The notes: generated by a model from the letters alone, not told the origin. A stretch of DNA of 64,000 nt from Diprion similis (GCF_021155765.1 NC_060106.1:10485501-10549500), one strand, 5' to 3'. Numbered from the stretch's first letter, positions 52,201-63,228 are shown. A program made the numbers and translations.

Positions 52201-53577
52201 TGTTTTATGCATAACGTAGTCTATTTTATGTTTGTTCTATTTCCTTTTTTTCTTTCCTTCTATAACCTTTCTTTTCTTTTAACACGTACCTAACGGGTGG
52301 CCTTGAAGAATGAAACCGGGAAACGAGATCGGACGATTACAATAAACTTTTTGTCGCTGCACGTAAAAAAGAAAAAATGAGAAAACAAAGCAACGAGATC
52401 TAGATGAAACATTCGTATAACCACCTGCAGCAGCCCAATCTTCGGAAGGGCTGGATTCCCAACGAAATATACGAGTGGGTATCATTATCACTATATATTG
52501 GTCCAGAAATCCGACTGGAATGAAAAAGGCATTCACTTGGCTTTCGTGGGCTTGTAGTTTACTTTTCCATCTATCTTGTCTCATTCGCGTTCTTTTTTTC
52601 TCTTTTCTTCCGAGTTTCTTATTCCTACACGAACAGATTAGAATTGAAATCGACTATGACGATCCAGGAAAGATCGTGCAACCGATAGCAGACGAGACCG
52701 CGGTTAATATACGACGAAAGAATCTGAGGAAAAGAACGTAAGTTCCGGGCTCTCTTTTCAAATTGTTGTCAAGTTCAGTGGTGTTGAGGTTGTGCTTTGT
52801 ATTTCGTAGGTATAATAATACGGAAGACGAGGAGCGTATAGAGTAGTATGTACACAAAGTGCGGAAACAATAAAATAGGCCACTTCGCAGCATAGCGGGT
52901 ATCCCAAGTGTGTGGGGACTCTTTTTGGAGACTGTACCACCACGCTATTATCTCCTAGCGGTGTTTCAGAAGATCCATAGGCGTATTCCCAGAGCATATG
53001 CTTGGAAAATGAACGAAGGCGGGCGCAACGCTCCAGACACGTATAGTGCTTCAAGTGATTGCATGGTGCAGTGAAAATTGCAAGAGTATACGACATTAGA
53101 GGTTGTAGGTATACTAAAATGAGTTTCAGTGTCAATTTTCGATTACCGAAAGTGCCGCTATATGTACTTCTCATGACTCATCTACAGCTCCAAACCGAAG
53201 TGTGCGCTAATTTCGAAGGACCCTAATCATTGCAAACGAGAAGTAAGGATACCTGATGAGGTTTGTGGATAATATTGCACTTTCTTTCTTCCGGGAATTG
53301 AATGTCATTTTCTTAAAGCACATCAGTGCTGGCTACAGGCAAAGCCTGAACGGCTCATCAGCGTTTGGCATTCGTACCTGTGAACAGTTTTCTATCGAGT
53401 AGTCAATCGACTTCCTACGCCAATGCAGTGGTAAGTGCCCCCCGGCTTCCCCCAGCTTTACCCACCGTGTCTTGCCTTGCCTCGGCTTGCCATGCCAAGC
53501 CAAGCCATCCGCAGCCGTAGCTCGACTAGTCGTTTCTTTTCTTTATTCCTTTGTCGGAAAGTCGGCGGCGAGCCTCG
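49260..53577. other. Non-coding stretch with CT/GA tracts; no gene recognised
   Basis: Short pyrimidine tracts lie at about 50,218-50,247 and 51,130-51,196, and a GA run at about 52,097-52,121. No open frame here shows a recognisable family, and no tRNA-like or rRNA-like sequence was seen. Confidence 0.55.
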
Positions 53578-53850
53578 ATTTTGAGAGAAGAAGAGAGGGT
53601 GAGACGGCGAAGGGGGGCGGGAGGGGGAGGGGGAGGTGGAGAGAGAAAGAGCGAGTGTGAGCGAGAGTGGGAGAGGAAGAGGAAGGAGGAAGACAAGGAA
53701 AGAGTAGGTAGAAAGAAGGAATGAAAAGCAAGAGAGAAAGAGAGAAGGAGAGAGGCAAAAAGAACAAAGAAAGAATCTGAGAAGAGTGAGAGAGCCTCGG
53801 GAAGACGCGGGGAAGGGCAGGAGGGACCGTGGAGAAAAGAGAATAATACG
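53578..53850. repeat. Homopurine GA-rich tract, about 270 bp
   Basis: Nearly all A and G on the plus strand (GGGAGGGGGAGGGGGAGG, then runs of GAGAGAAAGAG and GGAAGAGGAAGGAGG) with few interruptions. On the minus strand it gives the low-complexity frame seen at 53,543-53,959, which is not called as a gene. Long mirror-like purine tracts can adopt triplex DNA; that is a general property and not shown here. Confidence 0.9.
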
Positions 53851-54379
53851 GTTGGATTAAAAACTTGGTACAGGCTCCCCTCGGAATATCGGTTGGTAAT
53901 AATAGTACCGAACCCACTGGTCCCAAAAAATCGGGGGTCTCTCTCCCCGAGCCGTGCAACTATAATGCGGCGTTGTGGCCAACCTGAAACGCGGGAAGAG
54001 ATGCGTATAAATAAGCTCCGGGGTTGAACCGTGCGTTATTCCCGCGTAAATAGGCGCTACACAGTCAATGTGTGAATTCGCAGGGGGAATAAATCGAGCC
54101 ACGTAGTAATATCGCATGCAAGAGTATAAAGCGGAACGTTGGGAGATTCTTTCCGAAGCTACTGAAACGAAAGCTGTGCGTTTCGCCTGAGCGTTTGATT
54201 TTATTACGAGAGACCTCCAATTAGCCACGATCGTGTAACCGCGCTTCGCCTTTATATTACCGGCTCACGGATTAGCCGTGACCGTTGGGAGTCGACGCAC
54301 GGTATGCGACATTAGTTCAGGTAGGCGAAGCTGAAAGTATCCGGGGAAGTTGAAGGTGTAAGAAGACTTCCGTAGCTGG

Positions 54380-55300
54380 CTAACGTGGAGTCTTTATCGC
54401 AGCGCGGGCCGTCAACGGGCCGAGGAATAAGCTACGGCTACGCGGATGTATGGGACGACAGCTGGCTGCTGCTTACTCGGGTCCCCATTACGAGAGGCCA
54501 GGAGGATTGGAATCGAGTTCCGAGAGCAGCGGATCGAGCCTCCGCCTCATCACGATCAGCCCTGCAGCGTCGGGCGACGCGGGCGCTTTGTAATGACCGG
54601 GATCATCGGCGGCGTCTATTTCTCGCAAGATAATACATACACCCGTGCCTTTTGTACAACCGTACTAATTAAATCGATAAAGACAAGCAGTATCTATCGC
54701 GGTTACGATTCGCCACAGATGGAAGGAACGCAGGGCTCGATGAGGATCGGTGCAGGTAGACCGGCAATACGGTTTTACTGCTCTCTAGCTACAGCTTCGC
54801 CCTCGGTTTTGCTCGACTCTCGGTGCGGCCCGGCTCGCCTCGGCGCAGCGCGGGGTTCCTCGGTTAGGGATAGAGGCTCGGAAGGGGGAGGGAGGCGGGT
54901 AAGGTCGGCGCGTTTGATCTCCGCCGCGGGCGCCGACAAAGCGTCCGTCCTCTCGTCCGTCGGTCGGTCGCTCCGTCCGTCCGTCCGTTCGTCCGTCCGT
55001 CCGTCCGTCGCTCCGCTCGGCTCCGCGCGCCTCACCCGGTGGGCAGGAGAGAGTCGGCGGCAGCGGCGTCGGCGTCGGCGTCGGCACTCGGGCGGGACGC
55101 CGGCAGTCGTGGCCCCCCGTCACTGCGTCATGCCCGCTTCAGCGCGCGGACCTCCTCGGGCACCCGATGCCAGTTGCCACTCCCTGGCGCACCGCACAGA
55201 GTTAACTTTGCTATTAATAAATAACTTTGAGGCCCGCGCACACATGGCTACACTACACGCAACTTTCAGAAGCTGAAAGTTCGAACTTTGCATTTACTCG
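54380..55300. promoter_or_regulatory. CpG-rich block, candidate promoter/5' UTR region
   Basis: GC content and CpG density rise sharply compared with the AT-rich surroundings. The block includes a (GTCC)n run at about 54,947-55,013 and GGCGTCGGCGTCGGCGTCGG near 55,066. Long open frames occur on both strands (276 codons on plus, 112 on minus), but they are low-complexity products of stop-poor GC-rich sequence. As nkd needs an upstream first exon on the minus strand and no other gene is near, this block is a reasonable candidate for its promoter. That assignment is inference. Confidence 0.4.
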
Positions 55301-56214
55301 GCTGCACGCTGCCGCCGCCACTTATTTTTCGCTCCCGATTCACCCCGCCCTGGGACTCATTTACTTACAGACGAGACTTCCGCTTGGTCGCCGGAAAACT
55401 ACTCGCTAATGCACACTTGCGCGAATACCGTTACACCGCATATGTGTAACATACGTGCTCGGGGATAGTCGCGCGATAGTTTTATTCGCGCGTTATCCCT
55501 GTTACGTATATGCACACGCGCTGCAGGGCATCTAAGGATTTATAACACTTCCTTGAAGAAATATTACGACCGGTAGATACATTCATTCGCTTTATACTAT
55601 TCGGAGAAATGCGGACCGTGCAGGACCACTGGCGTTGAATCGCGTTACGTCAGCGGTCCCATCGGGTTTTGGTTTTGTCTGGAACGGACGGACGAGGCCT
55701 TCGCATAGTGCGGACGTTTCGTTTCGTGGAACGGTATCTCGTTACGTAAATCGTAGAAGCGAAACTTGAGTACCTGAATTGTTAGCAGCCGGCGAGCCTC
55801 GATACTTCAATCATTATGTTTATTGTTTGCAGTTATATTCTTTGACACGAGCGCACTCGTTCATTCATCGATTCGTTTGCCCCTTCTCAGACTCCCCCAT
55901 CCGCGACTTCACAGGGAACAGGCATCACTGACACTTCTCGGTGCCATAGCGCGTGTGCAGCTCAGGATCCATACACACGGATCGCATAATGCGATAACAG
56001 CAAAAACTTGGAACGGTTGAACGAATTGCATGTGTGTGAGACAGCTGTATATAGCTATACTATGGACCAGCGCTGGGAACTTGTTGTGTTCAAATAAAAA
56101 CTACGAGGATGGCACTTATTTTCGTCGAGGAATCTTCCGACGTCTCATTGTCAGTGGACTATGCACTGAATGAACACTGTGTCTACAATTGTATATCATA
56201 AAGTGCATTTGTTG
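55301..56214. other. No gene recognised
   Basis: Mixed-composition DNA right of the CpG-rich block. No convincing exon, RNA gene or repeat was seen. Confidence 0.5.
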
Positions 56215-56349
56215 TCATGGTCTGGATATAGATACATGTATATAGTTATATCGGGATATCTTATGGGTATATCTTCTGACAATGGTATAAGTTCTCGATA
56301 ACGCAACAATATGGCTATGACAAGTGATAATCCTACGACGTATTTGTAC

Positions 56350-56493
56350 GACGATAAACCAGAGTAAACATTCGACCTTGAACGTGGAAGTACCTACATT
56401 GTCCATGATTCTCTTCCGATTGCTATCAGTCATTCCTTCCACTATCGCAAGTAGGACGCACCATGGCAAAAGAAAATGAATAATCTTCTGCAT
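56350..56493 (-). CDS. Possible signal-peptide-encoding first exon, unrecognised gene
   Basis: On the minus strand, TATACACATAATTGCAG looks like a splice acceptor. It is followed at once by ATT and then an ATG opening MQKIIHFLLPWCVLLAIVEG. The hydrophobic core LLPWCVLLAIV would serve as a secretory signal peptide. MTDSNRKRIMDNVG follows, and then possible donors AATGTAG/GTACTT or TTCAAG/GTCGAA. The layout resembles the first coding exon of a small secreted insect protein, such as an odorant-binding protein, but no following exon with spaced cysteines was found between 55.3 and 56.3 kb. The right-hand limit of the exon is uncertain. It may be a chance frame. Confidence 0.2.
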
Positions 56494-57174
56494 AATCTGC
56501 AATTATGTGTATAATACGTTATTGAATAATAAAATTATGGTCTTGAAAAAATTCAGTCCGTCTTCATTTTATATTTTCTTTCTTCTTTTTAAGAATAAGA
56601 TTATCTCTAGAAAAATCTCATCGTCGATTTGTAGCTAGTAGTCGCAATTTCGTTCGATTTAAATAAAAGTTTAGTTTTCACTTGGCACGATCCTGAGTTA
56701 TTGAGTGACTGTACATATTGGTGACTGTTTCAGAGTCACGTACGCGTGCAACCCGTTGGCAATTTGAAATACAGGTTTTAGCTGGCTCTTAGTTCCATGA
56801 TAAGTTAACGAGATGGTTGACCCATGTTCCAACGTCTAGTCGTCGTAGTTTTTCTCGTTAAAAATGCTTTCATTGGTTTTAATATGTTACGACAGTTTTA
56901 TAACCGTAATCAGCTATAGGGCTTGCATATAAAAACGACCCCCCATTAAGAAGGGGAGATCAAAGTTGGAATATAATTATATCGGTGGCCACGTAGTTTC
57001 CCATGCATGTATGAACATAGTTATTACAGAACAAGAGTAACATAGGAAGAAGAGTAGATTTCTGTGGTTTGATCAAAACACTGGAGATCTGTATGTTCTT
57101 ATTCGAGACGGGCTACCAAGAAGGAAATTGTTCAGTCAGATTTTAAGGGGGTGCCCTGACAGATTTCGACGTTG

Positions 57175-57376
57175 ACGTATATATCTCCGAATATCGAAGT
57201 TCATGTATCTCAAAAAATCAAATCCCGATAGTAAATTCGTAAAATTCATGTCATTTCTTCATTCCTGCTTCAAATGAAAATGTATTGAAATGTTTTTGTT
57301 CAGAATTATGTATACTGTTAAGCCCTTTTTCTCGTTTGAGATAGGTGGACTTCGATATTCGAAGGTATATACGACT
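57175..57376. repeat. Foldback inverted repeat, about 41-bp arms
   Basis: The left arm (57,175-57,214) and right arm (57,335-57,376) are reverse complements at most positions, with a perfect 13-bp core CGAATATCGAAGT. CGTATATA and ATCTCAAA are shared near the ends. The AT-rich spacer is about 120 bp. It may be a small non-autonomous element or chance hairpin. A plus-strand 122-codon frame starting at 57,508 is not recognised as any family. Confidence 0.65.
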
Positions 57377-58287
57377 GCGTACATTTGAAACTTAGGGAGT
57401 ATCGCATGGTTCGATGGTTTTACTTTTCGAAGATGAACATTACAAATTTATGCGGATCACTATCAATATTGCGACTATCAAGTTACCTGAAATTCTGTAC
57501 AAAATAAATGCAGCGTAGCGTCATCCGGCGGATGATATTTACACGAATGTACCCGAGACCAAAGAGTCGTTCGAGAGTCTACTCTGGCGTTTTGTGTGAT
57601 CCCCATTTTACAGGGTCATCTGACACTAAATTGCGACGTAGATGCATGGGAAGCGCATATCAGTTACCGATCCGTAGTACTCTATTCCACTTACCATCCC
57701 GCAGCAACATGCATAGTAAAGCCCATGAAAGAATCTCTTTCCCTCAGAAACCTCGGAAGCTAGTCTCAACCGACTGGAAACGCCATAACAAAATTTATAT
57801 GGTGGTTAAGCGTAAATATGAATTCTCTGACAACTTTGCGAAGAATAGGAGGTGTTTAAAAATAAACGATAAATGAGAAAGAAATCGCAAACAGTATCTC
57901 TTCTTAATGTATAAACTTAGGACTGAAACTAATAAGATAATATTATCGAAACGCATTTGTAAATGATTTGTTCCTGCTGCAGAGATGTCCAATTGATGAA
58001 CAGTGGCACTTTGCTCGGGTAAATATTCTCTGCTTTATCCACTGCTCACGTGATACGGCATAGTATTAGTCGGTCATCAATGCGTATGGCGCCCTTATTT
58101 ACCGACTTACTTTATCTGGCAGAGGCATCGATATGCACGAGTCCATTTATTTATATTCAATGGCTCATCTTGTAGCTGCGAACCACTGATACTGCAGCAA
58201 ACCTGCAAGCCGTGCTGCAGAGTGCAGACTGAATGGTTGGAGGTTAGATTTGACATGTCAACACACTCACGTTAAAATAATACAAAA

Positions 58288-60150
58288 ATGTCATTGTACG
58301 ATGATTTTGATAAGCACCGAACAACAGAAAAAGTCGCAGGGTGGTCATCGGGTATTAAACTATTGCAGTCCCAGCTACAACTAAAAAAAGCGGCAACTAC
58401 ACAGGTAATATTTCACTCAACCATTAGTTTGTAAATACATTCAATAATTCAAAACGTTTTACCGTCAGCGAGAACGTTCGAAAATATTCTCCAATAGCAT
58501 TTCCGACTGGCTCTCAGTTTTACGATTTATTTATTCCATGCCAGAAAAATAAAAATAAAACGTTTGTATTCACTTCTACGTTGAAAATTAATATCAACAA
58601 CAATTTTTTATAGCCAAAAAGAGAACAGTTCAGAAAAGCTTCGGCAGTTTTGGCACCTGTAATTGACTTGAAGTCAAAGGTTAACCGTGATGGTGAGAGA
58701 GATGAAGACTCACAAACAGGCAATTCTCTTACCCTTAGTGGTACAAATAATGTCGGAGTCGGAGGCGAGTTTGATTGGAACGTAATAAATGAATATGACC
58801 CAATGTGGCCAAATGAGTATGAAAAAGTTGTTAAGGAATTACGTGATATTCGGGACAGAGAACACGACCAAGAAAATGAATTACGTAAACGCCGACGTGA
58901 CACTACCAAATTTGAAGATCCACAGGTATGTGAATTTTTCTATTTTCTTCGTATTACTGGTATTCTTAAGTCATTGAATTTTCGTTTCAAATAAGCAATA
59001 TTATGGCTGGCTACTGGTAATTCCGTATGACAAAGTTAGGAATTTCTTTTTTTTCTGTTGTCGTTTCAACATGAAATACAATTGTCGGTTGTGAAGAAAT
59101 TCCAACATATTTAGGTGGTTTATGTATATAATGACAATCATGCTTTCTTTAATATATATAATTAAATGACCCAAATTTAGACTTCCCCTGGTAGCAACAC
59201 AATGGTCGCACCGGAAAGGGACGAGGAGAGAACACCAACTTCGAGAGGAGTGGGCGGCGGCGCAGCCATAGCACCCCCCCCATCCCTTCAAGAGGCACCA
59301 GATCTAGCACCTCCTCCACCTCCACCCCGACCGCAGGCATCGAATCTTGGCTATGGTGCTTCCTCCGTAGCTGCCAAGATCATGGCAAAATATGGCTTCA
59401 AAGAAGGCCAGGGTCTTGGTAAAAAGGAACAGGGAATGTCTGTTGCTTTACAAGTAGAAAAAACCAGCAAACGTGGTGGTAGGATAGTTGGTGAAAGAGA
59501 ACAATTGATGCCTCCTCCACCACCCATGGTCCCTTCGCCACCACTGCCTGTAGCTGTAGCTCCTGTTCCACAACCTGTGGTTCCTCAAGAGGAGCCAAGC
59601 ATTACGGAGATTATGAAATCACCCAGCAAGGTTATTATAGTAGTGCCACGCGTAGAAGTCTGCGCATAATTAGTTGCCTTTGGTACAGTTTTACTTCGTT
59701 TTTCTTCAGTTAAATGAAATAATCTTGAGACAGGCATAAGAATCTCAAACCTTGTTCAATTGGCTGTGAAACTTGAATTTTACTGTGCCTATTTTGCTTT
59801 TTACGTCGTCCACTAAGGCTGGGTATATGAATTATCAGTCATGTGAATTTTTTTTTTAAAAGGTGGTGCTGTTACGAAATATGGTTGGACCAGGTGAGGT
59901 GGATGAAGATCTTGAGCCAGAGGTCAAGGACGAGTGTAATACAAAGTATGGGGATGTATCGCGTGTTATGATACACGAGGTGATGGATGTTCCGGCTGAA
60001 GAGGCAGTGCGTATATTTGTAGAATTTAAGAGAATAGAAAGTGCGATTAAAGCTGTGGTAGACTTGAACGGTCGCTTCTTTGGTGGAAGACAAGTCAGAG
60101 CTGGGTTTTATTCCTGTGAAAAATTGGACACCTTGCAACTGATGGATTAA
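58288..60150 (+). CDS. Spf45: Splicing factor 45 (SPF45 / RBM17)
   Basis: Four exons, all joined in phase 0: 58,288-58,404, 58,614-58,925, 59,181-59,630 and 59,863-60,150. The product is 388 aa (human about 401). The start MSLYDDFDKH and the following KLLQSQLQLKKAA match the family's amino end, and LAPVIDLK and NEYDPMWPNEYEKVVK follow. A proline-rich linker leads to a G-patch (about 203-247, including KYGFKEGQGLGKKEQG and TSKRGG). The last exon is a U2AF-homology motif (UHM, about 294-388) with the acidic segment EVDEDLE and the loop R-F-F at 364-366, where the family's ULM-binding Arg-X-Phe motif sits. Established knowledge: SPF45 binds ULM motifs of SF1, U2AF65 and SF3b155 and influences alternative splice-site choice in the nucleus. 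It converges with the GILT gene. Confidence 0.97.
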
Positions 60151-60195
60151 CCTTTAAGTACATGAATTTTTTTTAAACGTGCACCGTCTGTGAAC

Positions 60196-60201
60196 AATAA
60201 A
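60196..60201 (+). terminator. Polyadenylation signal of SPF45 (AATAAA)
   Basis: AATAAA 46 nt after the SPF45 stop codon, in a normal position and context. Confidence 0.75.
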
Positions 60202-60842
60202 ATACTGTCAATTAAAATTGGATCGAATGATTTTCATTATAATTGCTACCTACAACTGATTATTGTACTTCGCTTAATAGCAGGGTTTAGCAATCGCGGT
60301 TTTTTATCGTAGACTTTCAATTTGACTGTTTGCATAGGTAGGCAATTGTAAATTTGTAATTTTGAATCACACAAAATACATGAAACTTTAATTTATTTCT
60401 AGAATTTTGAGTTTGTACTTACTTATTACGTGGCATTCATACAAGGTAATTTCATCGCAGAATATACAGATATTAATGATTTTCTTCACATTCCAAGGTC
60501 ATGAAATTGATTTGTGAGTGAAAACACCCTAAATATGATGGGTATATAGGCATTTTCATTATTACAGATTTACTTCCTGATCTGGTAATATAGTTTTGGG
60601 ATGCAAATCAAGTTTATATCAAGTTGATCAAAAGTTAGTTCAAACATATTGTAACGCGTTTATTCCTCGTACATAATCGGAGTCAATAATTTTTTGTAAA
60701 ATAATGTATCTGATATACACCCCGCTAACTGGAGTAATTCAAGCACAGTTTTCGTTGGTAGCGTTGTGATATGTAGGAACAGTCCTTTTGAAAAATAGTA
60801 TTATGCTGTTGTACCTACAGCTTCAATAACATCAACGTGATG
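60202..60842. other. Convergent spacer between SPF45 and GILT
   Basis: About 640 bp of AT-rich DNA holding the 3' UTRs of both genes. Nothing else was recognised. Confidence 0.6.
60659..60664 (-). terminator. Candidate GILT polyadenylation signal (AATAAA)
   Basis: AATAAA on the minus strand about 180 nt after the GILT stop codon. Confidence 0.5.
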
Positions 60843-62045
60843 CTATGCACACCCTGCAGGTGGACTGTTCAATCGCGAACATACTGCTTTAAGCAGATTT
60901 TTTAGAATGTCTGGCTGATGACTTGGGTCCTTAAAAAAACATACAAAACGTATGATAAACAAAAGATGAACAGGAAATTATTCTGATACCGATATCAACA
61001 AGGATTATGCGTGTGCTTCAATAACTCTTAGATTGCATAATCTTAGATAAAAACCATTACTATGATACTTATCTTACCTTGTCGAGGGTAATGGTAGGTA
61101 TGAACGTAACTTTGGGAGACAAGTCATCTGTCATTTCTCCAAACTTGGCCAATAGCTCTTTTCCTTTTGTCCCCTTATAACATTTCTCTATCGGTGTGAC
61201 ATCTAGATTAACCTTGGCAGCACATTGATGCATAACTCGCTCAGGCTCCATATTGTCTTGGATCATGCAAGAAATATAATCGAGTTGTATTGACTGATCA
61301 TTGACTAGATCAATAACACAGGCATGTATAATATTTGCCTGACACTCAAGTGGCCCGTGTTGGCACGTAAATTCGTACCCAGTGGGAGTTTCCATCGTCT
61401 GAATCGGAAAAGAATTACAAATTGAATAAGCACAAGATTGAATTCTAATACATGGGGATTAGCAGAATAGACAGACTTACCTTGGCTTTGCCATATGGTA
61501 TGAGTTCTATCTGCATGTTCTCTTGTATCTTTTGAAACGTTGGCGATAGCTGTTTGATTACGAAAAATCGGGAATCTGGACAAAGGGCTTCGTAATACAC
61601 GGAGACCAGCACCTTTTGAACATCGGTCTTTGGCGGTTCGACTATCTCTATTCCTTCGACTAGCTCTTGGGCCACCAGTGATTTTGCTGCAGAAGACTTA
61701 ATGCGTGTTCAAGCAGGTTTAAGCAAAACAAAATCTTTAAAAATATGCTTTCAAGATACATTAAAATCAATGAGAGGCAGAAAACCTCATCTGCGAGTGT
61801 TGTTGTGGTGTTGTAACCATTTAACTATTTTCTATACTGAAATTGGGGCTCGAATTGCCAAGTTGATGCTTTGCATCAACCCTAGTTGGTGCTCAGTTCG
61901 GATAGGTGAGGTTATGTTCAGTAGTGCTTACCTGGAGAGGATCATCGCTGAATTGGAGAGAAGGCCAATACTTAGCTGACTGGTACAAAACGAGAGCAGT
62001 GCAGAGTAATATTATTAGACGGTATCGAAAGCTTCCGAGTCCCAT
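60843..62045 (-). CDS. GILT: Gamma-interferon-inducible lysosomal thiol reductase-like protein (GILT)
   Basis: Exons on the minus strand: 62,045-61,932, 61,696-61,481, 61,398-61,078 and 60,929-60,843, all in phase 0, giving 245 aa. The first exon encodes a hydrophobic signal segment (LIILLCTALVLYQ). The second holds the active site YYEALCPDSRFF (CPDS, about 77-80) and ends in PYGKAK. The third carries the complete GILT signature CQHGPLECQANIIHAC (122-137) and ends FIPTITLDK. Family: GILT enzymes reduce disulfides in lysosomes, normally with a CXXC site; insects have CXXS versions and use GILT proteins in immunity. The second exon's acceptor (CATTAAG/TCTTCT) is the least certain. The more typical CTGCAG acceptor 15 bp further in gives a frame break with the first exon as drawn. 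The gene diverges from the 75-aa gene about 700 bp away. Confidence 0.93.
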
Positions 62046-62752
62046 TTTGAATGGAAATTTTAACGGCACGTAAGAAAACAATAATAAAAAAATCACTTTT
62101 CACTGCGGTAGACCAAGTGGCAGATACGTAAACTTGGAATGACTCGATTATTGTTTATTTGATTTATTTTTCACCGGGTTAGCTTGTCATATTTAAGACG
62201 ACTGTGCTTCTATCAATTAATCTTGCGTGGCATGATTAATCGAAACCTTATGGTTTCGTAGCCTCATTGCGTAAATGCGTACGCAAGGATTATTTCAAAA
62301 CCAACATGGCGGCGTCGATTGTTAACATGATTAATTCGATATCTACCGAATAATCGATATCACCATTGTTGATGCAATCAACTACATAGTACGATTGGCG
62401 CGATAACATATCATATCTTAATTCACAAAAATCCACAAATCCAAATACTCGCTCCACACTTTGATTAACACAATTTTGTGTCAAGTCCGAGTCTGGTTTA
62501 AATGCCTATTCAAATGAAATGAAAATTATCTATTTGCACCCTAAAAACTCCTCGTTACCACGTAATTAGATACTAATCATTTGTTTCTATTAGATCATTG
62601 GATATTGTTTTCCTCCGAAATTCACGACCAAACATGTAACGAAATTAGAAAGTGTCAAAAATATAACTAATTATAAATTTAATTGCTAAATTCTTCTGTA
62701 ATTTTAAATATTCTCTTCGGTTCTGTTCTTCTCGCATAATTATAATAAGATA
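62046..62752. promoter_or_regulatory. Shared divergent promoter interval, GILT and 75-aa gene
   Basis: About 700 bp between two divergent start codons. It contains two adjacent short palindromes: CGAAACC-TTAT-GGTTTCG at 62,241-62,258 and TTGCGTA-AATGCG-TACGCAA at 62,267-62,286. AACATGGCGGC follows near 62,301, resembling a YY1/Pho-type core. These motifs are seen directly; any regulatory role is inference. Confidence 0.4.
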
Positions 62753-63108
62753 ATGGCACCTAAGGAAGATAAAAATCAGGATAAAAATAAAAAAGACGCA
62801 GATAAAGGCAAAAAGAAAACGGCGAAAGGAAAGGACAAAAATGTTACAAGAAAAAGATGTGGGCCGTAAGTGTGGGGCTATCTTACTTTTATCAATGAAT
62901 TAAGGCGATGGAAGGCCCTGTCTAGTGAAAAAATTTTCAAACTAAATTTTCCATGACTCCAACCTTATCGATTTCATTTTTGCTCATTCTTAGACCAATG
63001 GCTACCGGTACGGTTATGGCACAAAGAGTCTTACCACCGATGGTTTGTTGTCCACCCGCTGGATGCGCACCCAGAGGATGTCTTTCAGGTCCAGGTTGCG
63101 GAAGATGA
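62753..63108 (+). CDS. 75-aa lysine-rich protein with cysteine-rich tail, unknown function
   Basis: Two exons, 62,753-62,865 and 62,994-63,108, joined in phase 2 through GGGCC/GTAAGTG and CATTCTTAG/ACCAATG. The first 37 residues are dominated by Lys and Asp (start MAPKEDKNQDKNKK). The last 25 are rich in Cys, Pro and Gly (VCCPPAGCAPRGC then LSGPGCGR), with six cysteines and no signal peptide. The splice sites, a fitting intron of 128 bp and an AATAAA 115 nt after the stop support a real gene. I do not recognise the family. Small basic proteins with Cys-Gly-Pro tails occur among insect sperm proteins, and the tail could also bind metal. Both are only suggestions. Confidence 0.7.
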
Positions 63109-63222
63109 TAAATTTATTTAACAAGAATAGTTCATGGCTCGATTCGGCTTCATGTCAATTCTGCACCCAAGCTGGATGAAAAAATCTGTTTCAAATATGA
63201 AAACTTGACTATTGTAAAACTT

Positions 63223-63228
63223 AATAAA
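63223..63228 (+). terminator. Polyadenylation signal of the 75-aa gene (AATAAA)
   Basis: AATAAA about 115 nt after the stop codon, within ACTTAATAAAACTTGC. Confidence 0.6.

Noticed and set aside
53543-53959. 138-codon minus-strand frame rich in Leu, Phe, Ser and Pro
   Set aside because: Direct translation of a homopyrimidine tract.
54446-55276. 276-codon plus-strand open frame in the CpG-rich block
   Set aside because: Low-complexity Arg/Ser/Gly-rich translation of GTCC and GGC repeats. Equally long frames exist on the other strand, and stop codons are rare in GC-rich DNA.
57508-57876. 122-codon plus-strand open frame upstream of SPF45
   Set aside because: No recognised family, and no supporting start context or polyadenylation signal. 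It is kept only as a remote possibility.
61697-61979. Plus-strand frame opposite the GILT first intron
   Set aside because: It overlaps the GILT first exon on the other strand, and the GILT exons have full family and splice support.
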